DNA of 64,000 bases from Theropithecus gelada (GCF_003255815.1 NC_037674.1:3662388-3726387), one strand, 5' to 3'; positions 14,501-30,852 are shown, counted from the stretch's first letter. Translations and numbers: made by a program. The notes: generated by a model not told the origin, from the letters alone.

Positions 14501-16022
14501 CCAAAATAATTTCAATAATTCCTAGGCCATATATATTTTTAAATCCTCTGTAATTTCTTCTCATTTTGTTCAGTCCAACCCAAAGAAATCTGCTTGTTTG
14601 AAGTCTGGGTTTCTTGTTCAGTTGCTGTATCACAGAAAATGACTCTGATTTCACCTGAATATATCCATATTCTTCACCACTTCCAAACCTGGAGGAGTCT
14701 CAACTAAAGTGGCTAATTTTACCGTTTTAAAGTAGAAGAGAACAGTCTATTCCCAAAGAGAACCATCACTGGAAAACAGTACTAAATATCAAAAAACAAC
14801 TATAGCCACTGGAATGCCAACCTGTATGTTGAAATTTCCAAACCCAACATATGTAAATCCACCAGAAGTAGATGCTTAAAATCAAATAAACAATTAATAA
14901 AACAAGTTATGAAGAGTTCAGTAATTAACATTAAGCGCAAACAGAACTACCTTTCCTTCCTCCAAAAGGGTAGGTATTAGGCAGAAATTACCACACTATA
15001 TTCACTGAGATTATAACTGCTCTTAAAATGTTATTTTTTTAAACTACTGTTTTCTGGAGTTCTTGTTTTCTTTTATCCAAAGGGAATTTATATGGACTGA
15101 ATTTACTCAAATTTAATTTAGATTTGAAAGGGTATAGTTGATACACTGCTAGGAAAATTATCAAATAAGCTTGTTTCCTCCTATGAGGTAGGTAATTTAA
15201 ATTTATGTTAGAAATGTATTACTGTAAGTGATCTATCTCTATATTCCCAGGAAATTAAGTGTTTATATCCTCCCATGCATTTGAACACATTGGCTACTAA
15301 CAGTCATGCCTACTAGTAACAACCTTGCAAGAAAAAAAATATAGCATTCTACATTGATTTACATTATTACATAAGACAACTTTCAAGATTCCCTGGTCAT
15401 GATCACATTTAAAAATATGTGGTAACAAGATATATCATTTTTTTCCCATTATCAGTGTACATTAAGAAACATATAATAGCACTGTAAGTGTGGTTCCTAG
15501 ATCTCCAGCATCTAGGAACTTGATAAAAATCAACTTTTCATACTTATACCTAATAAGCCAGAAACACTAAGGTCAGGACCCAGAAAACTGGGTTTAAAAA
15601 GCCCTCAGGTGATTCTTATCCACACTAAATTTAAACAAATCACTGACTAACCAAAGCTATCTAGAAATATAGTCCTTTATTGATTCTAATAATTTAGCAA
15701 GAACAGACATTTAATCAGCACACTTCGCTACTTAAAACAATCTCAGTAAAAGACAATATTACCTATTTATGGTAATCTCAAGAAAAGGTATAGAAGCTAA
15801 CATGGGAAAGGTAGCCGACATTCTTTCTCTGAAGTAAAACAGAAACTTCCATGTAAATGATAATTCTGACTCCTGACAGACACCACCTCTTGTCCCACAA
15901 TTCAACCTGTGCAAGTTTTCATTATTTCCAACAAATGAAACAATCGTAACATTACTCTCAATTTACCCGTCTCCCTTCATACAACTCAAGAACATGTTCC
16001 AACCACATTAAAATTTGCTTAC
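8501..16022. other. 7.5-kb Alu-free AT-rich stretch, no gene identified
   Basis: This lies between the tandem array and the SNORD108 equivalent. It contains GT/AT microsatellite at 10168-10230, a poly(A) run at 12182-12200 and many short phrases that echo the tandem unit (for example TCTATTGGCAAA(A/C)GATT near 9253 and 9613). No coding frame above about 95 codons and no recognised family. Confidence 0.5.
10168..10230. repeat. (GT)n/(TATG)n microsatellite
   Basis: A GT run of about ten units at 10170-10190 is followed by interrupted GTGTGTTTACGTGTG sequence. Confidence 0.9.
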
Positions 16023-16328
16023 TGGCCAGGCGTGGTGGCTCACGCCTGTAATCCCAGCACTTTGTGAGGCCAAGGCAGGCAGATCACCTGAGGTCAGGAG
16101 TTCCAAGACCAGCCTGGCCAATGTAGTGAAACACTGTCTCTATTAATTAAAAACAAACAAACAAAAAAACTAGCCAGGCGTGGTGGCGATCGCCTGTAAT
16201 CCCAGCTCCTCGGGAGGCCGAGGCAAGAGAATTGCTTGAACTTGGGAGTCGGAAGTTGCAGTGAGCCGAGACTGAGCCACTGCACTCCAGCCGGGGTGAC
16301 ACAGTGAGACTCCATCTCAAAAAAAAAA
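16023..16328 (+). mobile_element. Alu
   Basis: Full-length with GGCCAGGCGTGGTGGCTC head and A-rich tail, just downstream of the SNORD108 equivalent. Confidence 0.95.
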
Positions 16329-16445
16329 TTTTTGTTTGCTTATTTGTTTTTCTCCTAGTACTCATTAATGCGATTTGCCATCTATTGCTAACTCATTCCT
16401 TCCACTACTCTCAGCAAATTACTTTGATTATGAATTAGCATGGCT

Positions 16446-16516
16446 GGACCCCAGGCTCTCTTTGCAGGAATGGAAAGTGTCATCCAATTTAAGAAATAAT
16501 GATTCTCATCATTAAG
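16446..16516 (-). ncRNA. SNORD108: SNORD108 (HBII-437) equivalent, box C/D snoRNA with a non-canonical D box
   Basis: Minus strand: C box ATGATGA at 16512-16506, preceded by TTGGCTTA. About 55 nt downstream the best D-box candidate is CTGG (16454-16451) instead of CTGA. TGGCT (16519-16515) and AGCCA (16445-16441) can close a five-pair stem. Position, about 8.4 kb past the SNRPN 3' end, and length fit human SNORD108. The imperfect D box may mean the copy is weak, or that the true boundary differs. Confidence 0.58.
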
Positions 16517-16542
16517 CCAACCCTCCTCCTACTACTACACCA

Positions 16543-16570
<28 letters not shown>
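16543..16570. repeat. (CA)14 microsatellite
   Basis: A pure CA run lies 27 bp upstream (in transcription sense) of the SNORD108 equivalent. It is a likely polymorphic marker. Confidence 0.95.
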
Positions 16571-16573
<3 letters not shown>

Positions 16574-16574
16574 T

Positions 16575-17804
16575 CATCTCTTCCAGAGATTATTTTCAGG
16601 AGATTTATTTTAAGCCATCTGTGAAGTATCACCCCACAAATGAGGTCGTTTGGATGGGCTAGGCCAGCAACTACCACTGCATTCTCCAGGTTGCAGCAAA
16701 CATCTAAAGGTAAAAGACTGCTGTCAACACTATACCTCAATAGACCTGGCACTAATTCCCTATTTTTCTCACTTAACTGCTTATTTCTAATCTAATTCAG
16801 TTAGTAGGAAGGGAAAAACTCATTTTTCTCAATTCAACCAACATATCCCTAACTGCCTGGATCAGGAACACTAACAGAACCAAACAAATCTGAGAGGTTA
16901 TAAATACACTAACATTTCTACCAGAAGAACAAAGATTCAAAGGCAAGAACTAGAAAATAACCTACCTCACTTTCAAAAGAATGTTCATTTCTCTGAACCC
17001 CAACAGCTTTTCACTATAAACCAGTCATTTGTCATGTGACAAATGACAGTATCAACACTCACATCATTAATATGTACATATGTATACACAAACACATAAC
17101 ACATACAGAATTTATCAACTAAGAAAAAAACTAGAGAATAAGATCTTGCTATATTCAATGTTCATGGTATATTTAATACAGGCTTCTCTAAATTACCTTT
17201 TTATTCACCATTCTTCCTTCATAATATTACAGGCAAAACAAAAGCACCTACTCATAGAATGTCAATCACAGATAGCAAAAGACCCATCAATCATACAAGC
17301 AAAAGTAGAGGATAGAATAATGTGAAATTAGAGATGTGATTCAAAAATGGCATGGTATTTAGCAATCATTTAATCTCCATGGGGCTCAGCATCAAAAACT
17401 ATATAATGCCAATTTCATCCCCTTAACTGAATCTAAGAGTCAAAACTAAATCTCCATCTATGTCTTGTAAAGACACAGCAAATGGTCAACTTAATTAAAA
17501 GTAGAATTAAATTAATCCCTGTAAATGTAACTCAAACATTCTGCTAAATATATAAATTAAGTCTCCTCTCAAACCAAAGCAATGTCTCAGCCACAAACTA
17601 GCAATTTCTCAATTACATGCTAAATGGAGAAGCTGCCTCAGTGACAGAAACATACTCATGAAACTTTCATACAAGGTTGGAACCAGGTGATGCAAGCAAT
17701 AGGGTTAAAAAAAAAAAAAAGAAAAAAAAAAAGAGCACAGGAGCTCCCAGGTACTTATTCTCTTGAAGTGATCACTTGAAATGCATAGTAGAAATAAGCA
17801 AAGG
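16575..17804. other. AT-rich presumed host intron, no feature seen
   Basis: Unrecognised sequence between SNORD108 and SNORD64, with an interrupted A-run at 17707-17732. Confidence 0.5.
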
Positions 17805-18040
17805 TGTGGCTGCATGCATGGCTTGCGCATGCAATCCCAGCACTTTGGGAGGCTGAGGCGGGTGGATCACTTAGAGACCAGCCTGGTAAACATGGCAAAG
17901 CCTGTCTCCACAAAAACATACAAAAATTAGCTGGGCATGTTGGCACATGCTTGTAATCGCAGCTACTCTGGAGGCCTGAGACAAGAAGTGCCTGAACGCA
18001 AGAGGCGGAGGTTGCAGTGAGCCAAGATCATGCCAAAGAT
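17805..18040 (+). mobile_element. Alu, 3'-truncated
   Basis: Diverged left arm and part of the right arm; ends about 215 bp before SNORD64. Confidence 0.85.
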
Positions 18041-18254
18041 GAGACATACCAATGCAGTGAACATAGAACACACTCTACAAAAGATTAACTGTACTAAAGG
18101 ATCTAGAACCAACTTCCCTCTATTGCACTGGAAAAACCTATGACACGCCACTCTCCTTAACCTATATTGATAGGAAAAAACATGTGAAATTTAGAGTCTA
18201 AGAATTTATGTTTTGAGTATTTGTGTCCTGAGTCCTTAGACTGATACTAAGGCT

Positions 18255-18321
18255 GGACTTCAGAGTAATCACATTGAGCTTTACTTCATCATGCTCAGTA
18301 AACACAGCTCATCACAAATCC
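18255..18321 (-). ncRNA. SNORD64: SNORD64 (HBII-13), box C/D snoRNA
   Basis: Minus strand: C box GTGATGA (18315-18309), D' CTGA (18298-18295), C' ATGATGA (18292-18286) and D box CTGA (18263-18260). CTGGA (18323-18319) and TCCAG (18257-18253) pair perfectly as the terminal stem. The 67-nt span and the position about 6.5 kb past the SNRPN 3' end match SNORD64. All four boxes are canonical. Confidence 0.88.
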
Positions 18322-18329
18322 AGCCCAGG

Positions 18330-19550
18330 TCTTTCCCAACATCTTTCCTATCAACTAGTAAAAATATGTTTAAAAAAAAAAAAAAATTCCCTGCAGACAG
18401 TGTATCTCTACCCATAAGGACAGTCCCTGGCCTGGAAGAATAAGTAAGAGTTTTATGTGACAATGGATATAAAACAACAGTAACAACAACAGTATCATTC
18501 AAAGCCCACAGAAATAAGGGGAATTATGAAGAAAAAGACACACACAGCAATCTACATGAAGGAAACACACACACACACACACACACAGAGCAATCTGCCA
18601 GTAGGGTCTCATAGAGCTAAATATAGTAATTATTTCCACTAGCAAATTGTCCAAAGAACTGAAACGGAAATATCCTAATGCCACCACAAATAACTATCAA
18701 CAACTTGCTATTCTCCCCAATAATTAAATGTAAACCAATTTTAGGACTAGAGTACACTGAAAATATGCATCAAAATATTTCAGAGTTAAGTGTAAACAAA
18801 TGGTATAGAAAGACAGACAAATAAAATCAAGGCTGGCACAACATATGAAATACAAAGTCCAACGAAAGGATTCTGAAGGAGGTCTAAACTAACTATAACT
18901 TCTCTGACAAGAAATCAAAGTAGCACACAACACAATCCAAATTTTCTCATGACAACCCACAGTATTCCTGATACATATTTCCTAAACATGAAATCATTAG
19001 ATTTCAGGAACTGTATCATTTCAACTCAATTTTTGCTACCGAAGAACAAATGATATAACATAAAATGAACACATCTATACAAACAAGACATCCAAAAGAT
19101 GAGAAACAGTCCAAAAAATTCAGATGTACAACCTAACTCTCAAAGTCACTATATTCTCATTAGTTCAACAGAAAATGATTCACATGAACTAAACATCAAG
19201 TTCAAACATGAGGCTCCTTCTTGAACCTTGGGCACTTAGTGTGGACCTTGCTTTTTAAGTTGAATCAGCTCAGCAAAGCAAATTAACCCAGTCAAGCTTT
19301 TCCTACCAATCATTTCTACGCTGCATTAGTTCTTAAAACTCATGGGCAAGTAGGCCTTATAAAAAAGGATTCCAATGACTCACATAGATGACGCTGAAAG
19401 TGGAAGAGCTAGAAGAACTATTTCTCCATGTCTGCAACCCCCTTTCGATTGTACAACCACCTCATCCCTTTATCAACATATACTTCTACACTATTCCCCA
19501 CCTCTTTACTTTCTATTGGCTTAATAAATACATCCTTTGAACTTGATATC
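18330..19550. other. AT-rich presumed host intron, no further feature seen
   Basis: Sequence between SNORD64 and a pair of minus-strand Alus. Apart from the AC repeat and an A-run at 18372-18386, nothing is recognised. Confidence 0.5.
18567..18587. repeat. (AC)n microsatellite
   Basis: About ten AC units, between SNORD64 and SNORD107. Confidence 0.9.
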
Positions 19551-19843
19551 TTATTTTTTTTTCCCAGACGGAGTCTCACTCTGTCACCCAGGCTGGAGCG
19601 CAGTGGCACGGTCTTGGCTCACTGCAACCTCTGCCACCTGAGTTCAAGTGATTCTCCTGCCTCAGCCTCCTGAGTAGCTGGGATTATGAGCACACACCAC
19701 CAAGCTCAGGTACTTTTTGTATTTTTGAGACAGGGTATTGCTTTGTTGGCCAGGCTGGTCTCAAACTCCTGATGTCAGGTGATCCGCCCACCTCAGCCTC
19801 CCAAAATGCTGGGATTACAGGCTTGAGCCACCACACCTGGTCT
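19551..19843 (-). mobile_element. Alu
   Basis: Full-length, old (AluS/J-like by divergence). Confidence 0.94.
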
Positions 19844-19938
19844 CAAATATTTAAATAGAATTAAGTGTTCCCCATCTCACCATGCAAGAGAGGACTTCTC
19901 ACTCCTGTAAACTCAAATAGCACTTGCTGATTTCTATT

Positions 19939-20216
19939 CTTTTTTTTCCTTGAGATGGAGTCTCACCTCTGTCACCTAAGCTGGAGTGCCAGTGGCGTGA
20001 TCTTGGCTCACTGCAACCTCCGCCTCCTGGGTTCAAGCAGTTCTCCTGCCTTAGCCTCTGGAGTAGCTGGGATTATAGGCACCTGCCACCATGCTAGACT
20101 AATTTTCGTATTTTTAGTAGAGTGTTTTGCCATGTTGGCCAGACTGGGCTCGAACCCCTGACCTCAGGTGATCCACCTGCCTCAACCTCCCAAAGTGCTG
20201 GGATTACAGGCGTTTT
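19939..20216 (-). mobile_element. Alu
   Basis: Nearly full-length; ends early at the GGATTACAGGCG motif. Confidence 0.93.
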
Positions 20217-20467
20217 AACAACCACCACCAAATAACCCCAAAACCATACCCAAAAATACACTGTAAATATCATCGCAAGGTACTAAACAAGTGCTGGTAA
20301 ACACTATATAACTCAAATGACCTCTATCTGGGAATGGTTGACTACTTCATGGGTGTAAATGTATGGAGTCAGATATCAGATGGGCCAAGATTCTGATCAG
20401 ATATTCTGTCATAAGGAAGTAACTAGGAAATAGCTAAAAACTTGTTTTCTAACGTAAGAAAAAAATT

Positions 20468-20745
20468 AGTACCTGGCACAATGGTTCACACCTACAATAC
20501 CAGCTGAGGCAAGAGGATGGCATGAGGCCAGGAGTTCAAGACCAGCCTAAGCAACATAGTGAGATCCCAGCTCTAAAAACATTACAAAATTAAAATTAGC
20601 CAGGCATGTTGACACGTGACTGTAGTCCCAGCTACTCTGGAGGGTAAGGTGAAAGGATCGTTTGAGCTCAGGTGTTCAAGGCTGCAGTGACTTATGTTAA
20701 TGCCACTGAACTCCAGCCTGGGCTGTGAGATACTGTCTCACTTTA
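20468..20745 (+). mobile_element. Alu, old and diverged
   Basis: AluJ-like head (CACAATGGTTCACACCTAC), no clean tail. Confidence 0.88.
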
Positions 20746-21287
20746 CAAAAATTAGCAATGCTGCCTCATTCATTCACTTAATATTTCTTCAACATCTGTT
20801 GTGTGATGGGCTCTGTGCAAGTCGATCAACTGCACACAGCTGAAGAAAAAAACACATAAACAAAATCAACTGTTCTAAAATACCAACAGTATTCATTTAA
20901 AGGCATGTACTATACTCACTGTGTTCCACAATATATGCTCCATAAATATAATTCCTCCTCTTTCCTGGACATCACTTAGAACCCTAGAACTCTGGCACTT
21001 TTTTTTTTTATCCAAGAGGTGGTAGTCTCATTTTCACACATCCTTGTTTCCATCTCAACAAGTGCCTGTGCCTTCTGTGGTCCAAGGGTAAGTTTCCTTT
21101 TAGCTTTCAACAACGTACAACATGTAGGAAAAAAAAGGAACTCAGAACATCTATACAAATAAAAAAGAGTATCTGAGCAACTGGCAAAGTGCAATACTAC
21201 ACCTGCCATTTTTAAGTATTCAAAGTTTTCACAACACTTTCTGCAGAAAATCTTGAAATTGAAAAGTCTAATGAGGCACACTGACTG

Positions 21288-21362
21288 GATTTCAGAGTGT
21301 CATTTTTAAGCTCAAATTTTGAAATCATTATGTTCAGACAAGGTCCTGTGTCATCATGAACC
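21288..21362 (-). ncRNA. SNORD107: SNORD107 (HBII-436), box C/D snoRNA
   Basis: Minus strand: C box ATGATGA (21357-21351), internal CTGA D' box (21337-21334), a C'-like ATGATT, and D box CTGA (21295-21292). The flanks CTAGGTT and AATCCAG form a terminal stem with one mismatch. Length is 75 nt, and the distance to the SNRPN 3' end (about 3.4 kb) fits the human gene. It is an orphan guide: I know of no rRNA or snRNA target. Confidence 0.92.
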
Positions 21363-21798
21363 TAGCCAAGGCCTCCGCAATATATTCTTATTTTTCTTTA
21401 CAAGGTTATTTTACCTGAGCAGTTTACGTTTCTGTGCTAAAAGCACTTAATATTATTTTCAGCCTCGTTGTGACACTACTGAGTAGGATCCACACTGACG
21501 ACACATCAAATTTTGGCGATCAGATTCTCTCTTCCTTTCAGAGGCATCAACTAAGTGGTCAAAAAATGGTATCACATGACGCTGAAAAAGTTACAACACA
21601 AATATCTTATTTCAGGCTCAGATGTCATTCTCCCACTACAAAAGTCCCATGAAAATATACCTTGCTTTATTACATAAAATTCATGTACTAAGCATTATTA
21701 CGTGTATGGACAAGATGAAGATAATTGAAATGCAAATATAAGACAGAATCAAGCAATGTATTATCGACCAGAAAACATGCATTTAAAACTTCAACCCA

Positions 21799-22131
21799 TG
21801 GCCGGGCACAGTGGCTCACGCCCGTAATCCCAGGACTTTGGGAAGCTGAGTCAGGCAGATCACCTGAGGTCAGGAGTTTGAGACCAACCTGGCCAACATG
21901 GTGAAACTGTCTCTACTAAAAATACAAAATTTAGCCAAGTGTGGTGGCCCACACCTGTAACCCCAGCTACTCAGGAGGCTGAGGCAGGAGAATAGCTTCA
22001 GACCAGAAGGCGGAGGCTGCAGTGAGCCAAGATCACACCAACCACTGTACTCCAGCTTGCACAACAGAGCGAGACTCTGTCTCAAAAAATAAAATAAAAT
22101 AAAATAAAATAAATAAATAAATAAATAAATA
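21799..22131 (+). mobile_element. Alu with expanded tail
   Basis: Its tail is an (AAAAT)n then (AAAT)n microsatellite (22087-22131). Target-site duplication AAAACTTCAACCCATGG on both sides. Confidence 0.96.
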
Positions 22132-22691
22132 AAAACTTCAACCCATGGATTATAACTGACTATCTGCTGAAATCAGTGAAGGTAGTATCAGAGGTAAACA
22201 TATCAGGTAAAGGGTGTTTTTGCTAAGCTTTGAAATGAGATCATGAAAATTCTAGTCAAGCAACACTATTTCACATAACTATCAATGTAAATCAGTTTCC
22301 ACTTGCAATACTCTATTACAAGAACCTATAAAAAGCAAAATACCGTATGTTAATAACAAACTTCTGAAATCTGACATCATAATTAAGGAATGAGTTCACG
22401 AAAGCAGGGAGCTCCCTAAGCAACTTTCAGAATCTTTTTAATTCTAAGCCAAGATTACCTATCATATAAAAAGAGAATACCTCAAATACTTCATTACCTA
22501 TTTTAAGGTAGCAAAATTTTTATCCCAAAATTCTATTTGAAATTATTCTATAACCTACAATGAAAGCATATGTCAAACATGATATGCAACATGAATATAT
22601 TTATGGAGTCACTTAATGAAATGTGTATCAGGAAATCAGAAAGTTGTTGAACAACCACGTTTTGGATGAGAAGTGTGTGTGTATATATATA

Positions 22692-23050
22692 TTTTTTGTT
22701 GTTGTTGTTGTCGTTCGTTCGTTTGTTTTTGAGACGGAGTCTCACTCTGGAGTGCAGAGGCTGGACTGCAGCGGTGCTCCAGGCTCCACGCTCCAGGCTG
22801 GAGTGCAGCGGCTCTATCTCGGCTCACTGCAAGCTCCACCTCCCACGTTCACACCATTCTCCTGCCTCGGCCTCCCGAGTAGCTGGGACTACAGGTGCCC
22901 ACCACCACGCCAGCTAATTTTTTGTATTTTTTAGTAGAGATGGGGTTTAACTGTGTTAGCCAGGATGGTCTCGATCTCCTGACCTCGTGATCCGCCCGCC
23001 TTGGCCTCCCAAAGTGCTGGGATTACAGGCGTCAGCCACCACGCCCAGCC
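22692..23050 (-). mobile_element. AluY-like with internal duplication
   Basis: About 50 bp longer than usual: the head segment with CTCCAGGCT/GGAGTGCAG is repeated near 22740-22810. Confidence 0.9.
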
Positions 23051-24857
23051 ACATGTATGTATTTTAATGCAAGAATGTAGGATGATTTTTAAGTAACACC
23101 AAGGATTAACTACCAAGAATGTTTTAAGACGGGTACGTTGATGTGTGTCCCTAGTGGAAACACGCAAAAGCTTAGACTAGCATTCCATAACAAAAGATTC
23201 ACCATACTCAATTATACTATCTATATCCCAAGTTTTCTTCTATTATATCATCACAATCAGGATTCTCAAAAAGTCCAGGAAGCACCAGACAAAAGAAATG
23301 TATTATCACCAAGCAAAATAACTACAAGAAGCAAGCATCTTGTGGAATCTAGAGTTCTTATAACTTACCTTTAACTCATGCAACAGGCCATATTTAATTA
23401 AAAAGGTCCTGAAAACAGGTTTTCTTCAAATATGCTGCATAATCACTCATGCCAAAATCTAAGGGCCATCCACACCAGCAAACCAATGCAAGGAGAAATG
23501 CTTCCCCTCCAAAAACAAACAAAAAAGTATAATTAGAAGTAGCTCCAGAGCAGTACGGGAAGAAATCACAGGTTGCTCTACATACTACCCCACGGTTTGT
23601 AGAGGAAAAGTGTTTGTCTTTTCATCAGTCAATTTGTGTGAACTGAGGAGCTCTGTCTTCAAAGATCCAGATAAAGTACTTTGGTTGTGGCTTTGGTAAA
23701 TCAAGAAGTTTAACATTTACAAATTCTGAGAACACTGATGTCACACCTGTATTATATAACTCCTAAAGCAACTAGGCTTGGCCTCTTTATTTTCCTTACC
23801 TGAGAGTGGCCATTAATCCAAGAAGCTATTCCGGCAGAGACCATATCAAGTCAGTAACAGGAACTGCTGTTACTCTGATAGTTCCTTTTCCTTGAGTAAT
23901 TACCGCCTGCAAGGATGTGATTTAAAAGATGGAAAAGGTGACATTCACAACCACTCCTGGTAAATTCAAGAGAAAAAATGTAACTCCAATCAGTCTATCA
24001 GTATTATCATGGAGCTAACACCAATCTCTATAGTACCTGGTAATCAACTGTTACAATCACTATGAATCATTCCCTTGCTGCCTACTATAAACTTTAGCTG
24101 CAAAACCTAAAAATCTCTTCCCTTTTATAAATGGCTTCTCTGTCCCGTAACCAACTTGAACTGGACCTAGAGACTCGGGAATTCCTGAACTATTTACTCC
24201 CAATTTGTCACTTAGTGACACCACTGAACCTAACTGTAATTTGTATTTCAGTGCTCCAAGCATGGTTTAGTGTGTCAGTTAATCTCTATTATCAGTGATA
24301 CAACTTATTCGCTCAAATATGCAACCTCCTGCCTCCCAGCACCCAGGACCTTCCACTCATTTAGTAATTTATAAATAAATACTTACTCAATGGTAGAAAA
24401 TGATTATTCCAGTATCACATCCTCTATTGTGATCATAGGGCACTGTAAAACCTGATCAACTGAGGTCAACATCCCAAGAAAAAGAGTAACTTCTATTTCA
24501 AAAGCCTTGATACGTAACGAGCATGATCGTGATTCATTACAATTTCCTTCAGTATATAGGTGGCCTTACAAGGGCTTTCATCCCATCCCCACTTCCCTTC
24601 AGATAACATGACTTAGTAACAGGAGAAGCAGGAGGCCACGTGGGAAGCAGCACAACCACTTAAAACCCCCGAGGTCATGAAAACATTAACCAACACCAGT
24701 CAATGCACAAAGTGAAAGTTAGAAAGCAGAAAACCTTTTTATCCTAAGAATGAAAGAGAATATGATTTGAATCTACTGCTTAATAGGCATCACCTCATCC
24801 ACAGTAACTTAAGATCTCATCAAAATCAACAGGCAAAAAAATATATACAACAGTACC
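23051..24857. other. Immediate 3' flank of SNRPN, no repeat recognised
   Basis: This stretch follows the SNRPN poly(A) site. It is free of Alus; no open frame or snoRNA boxes in proper arrangement were found. In human, splice variants of the host use exons hereabouts, which I could not place. Confidence 0.45.
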
Positions 24858-24886
24858 TCACAGTTTAATTGCTCTATGCATTTATT
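24858..24886 (-). terminator. SNRPN: SNRPN polyadenylation signals
   Basis: On the minus strand AATAAA reads from 24886 to 24881 and a second variant hexamer, ATTAAA, from 24869 to 24864. Cleavage is expected shortly below 24864. In the human locus part of the transcription continues through this site into the snoRNA host. Confidence 0.85.
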
Positions 24887-24996
24887 ATTAGCTATTATTA
24901 ATGCAGAATGAGGGGACAAAAAGCTCACAAACACTCTACACAATTTCACAAGACGCATTGCAGGGGGAAAAGTGACTGAGATGGATCAACAGTATG

Positions 24997-28975
<3,979 letters not shown>

Positions 28976-28978
<3 letters not shown>

Positions 28979-29121
28979 GGTTGCTGTTCCACCAAATCCA
29001 ATGTCCACAGTTAAAACTTGGTGCTTCTGAAGACCTAGGGGAAGGCTATAGATAAAGGTATGATGCAGGTTCTCCTAGAAACAACGCAAGCTGGGCAGAA
29101 GCTTCAAAGAGTAGACGGAGC
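28976..29121 (-). CDS. SNRPN: SNRPN exon 4 (5'UTR; last three bases are the SmN ATG)
   Basis: The acceptor TTTTCTCTGCAG|GCTCC has a good pyrimidine tract. The donor ATG|GTAAGC follows the start codon at 28976-28978 directly, so only Met1 is encoded here. Weaker internal AGs at 29075, 29046 and 29035 could serve as alternative acceptors. Confidence 0.85.
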
Positions 29122-29715
29122 CTGCAGAGAAAAGCATGTTAAAGCTGCACTGCAATCTACCATATTTTAAAACAGGCATGAAAATCACTATGACAGACAT
29201 TCAAAAACATCCTTTCTCTCATACTAGCTTCCTCACCAAGGGACTGCCAAATTTCACTAGTCCCATTCTTAACTGTCATATTTGACACACTTAGGACTGA
29301 TGAAACTCATTGAATTTTATTTTACCTAGTAATTCCTACATGTTTCAAAATTTAAGCTTCATTTTCCAAAATTTAGTATTTTTCTTTCCATCCTCATTTA
29401 AGGTAGTGTGTCCCTCTCTAGTTCAGAATTCACATCAAGTCATCTCTATATCAACATCTCAATTACTCTTTCATTCAGATTTTTCCTTTTTTCTGAAATA
29501 TCTTATGGTGTCATTTGCAACATTCTTTCTTCCCCTAAATTCACTTCAAGATGATGGCAAGTAATCTTTCCCCACTGAGAGCCAAATGTGTTATAAACCT
29601 GGCTAAGACTTCCCATGTCAAAAGAGGATACACAACTATGGAATATATATATATAGACTCACATAAACAACTTTCATACATCATGTAACGAAGGACAAAG
29701 TTATAAATCACGTTA

Positions 29716-30018
29716 ACGACTGGGTTCAGTAGCTCATGCCTGTAATCCCAGCACTCTGGGAGGCCAAAGCGGGTGAATCACCTGAGGTCAAGAGTTCGAG
29801 ACCAGCCTGGCCAACATGGTGAAACCCCATCTCTGCTAAAAACACAAAAAATTAGCCAGGCATGGTGGTGGGCGCCTGTAATCCCAGCTACTCGAGAGCC
29901 TGAGGTAGGAGAATCTCTTGAACCTGGGGGGCAGAGGTGGCAGTGAGCCGAGATCGTGTCACTGCACTCCAGCCTGGGCAACAAGAGGGGGCAACAAGAA
30001 CAAAACTCCATCTCAAAA
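29716..30018 (+). mobile_element. Alu
   Basis: Full-length, flanked by AATCACGTTAACG-like repeats. Confidence 0.94.
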
Positions 30019-30235
30019 TACATAAATAAGTCACGTAACAATGGGGATACATGAGGAGAAATGCACTGGGTGATTTTATCATGGTATGAACAGTGTACTT
30101 ACACAAACCTAGAGGATACACAGAGAGTCTACTATACTCTTAGGCTGTATGATAGATCCTACACTACAAACCTGTACATCATGTTACTATCCTGAATACC
30201 ATGAACACTCACAATACAATGTTAAACAGAGAAGA

Positions 30236-30530
30236 GGCTGGGTGTGGGGGCTCATGCCGGTAATCCCAACACTTTGGGAGACCGAGGTGGGCGGATCACC
30301 TGAGGTCAGGAATTCAAGACCAGCCTGGCCAACATGGTGTCTCTACTAAAAATACAAAAATTAGCTGGGTGTGGTGGCGGGTGCCTGTAATCCCAGCTAC
30401 TCAGGTGGCTGAGGCAGGAGCATCATTTGAACCCAGGAGGCAGAGTTTGCAGTGAGCTGAGATGGTGCCACTGCACTCCAGCCTGGGCAACAGAGCAAGA
30501 CTCCATCTCAGCGGGGAAAAAAAGAGAAAA
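30236..30530 (+). mobile_element. Alu
   Basis: Full-length (GGCTGGGTGTGGGGGCTCATG head). Confidence 0.94.
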
Positions 30531-30783
30531 GGTACAATAAAAACATGGTTTTGTAATCTTAAGGGACTGCCATCACACATGCAGTCTGTTGGTGACTGGA
30601 ATTGTTATGCAGCTCATGACCGTAATCAAACATGCATACTGTTTCCCTTTTCTCCATAATTTAAAAAATGCTATTAAATATGGCAGCCAAATCTAGCCCG
30701 AATTGTAAAAGGTCTCAAAGTGCTTATCATACTAATTTAAAAATGGAACACAAATTACTTTTGAAAGGATTCAAAAGTATTCC

Positions 30784-30852
30784 TTTGAGCCGAGATCACA
30801 CCACTGCATTCCAGTCTGGGCAGCAAGAGTGAAACTCCATCTCAAAAAAAAG
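30784..30852 (+). mobile_element. 5'-truncated Alu end
   Basis: Only the last 70 bp (GAGCCGAGATCACACC to the A tail) is present, with AGTATTCCTTT/AGGAATACT next to it. Confidence 0.88.

Larger units (their letters stand above)
1..24857 (-). ncRNA. SNHG14: SNHG14-like snoRNA host transcript territory (start of the downstream region)
   Basis: Three box C/D snoRNAs lie on the SNRPN strand below its poly(A) site in the order 107, 64, 108, matching the human host transcript that continues from SNRPN towards SNORD116, SNORD115 and the UBE3A antisense. I could not place its spliced exons from sequence alone. The transcript is known from the family locus, not shown by this sequence. Confidence 0.6.

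Noticed and set aside
18253..18293. A shorter C/D pair for SNORD64 using ATGATGA at 18292-18286 as the C box
   Set aside because: The distance to the D box would be too small. Using GTGATGA at 18315 as C and this one as C' gives a perfect terminal stem and the expected length.
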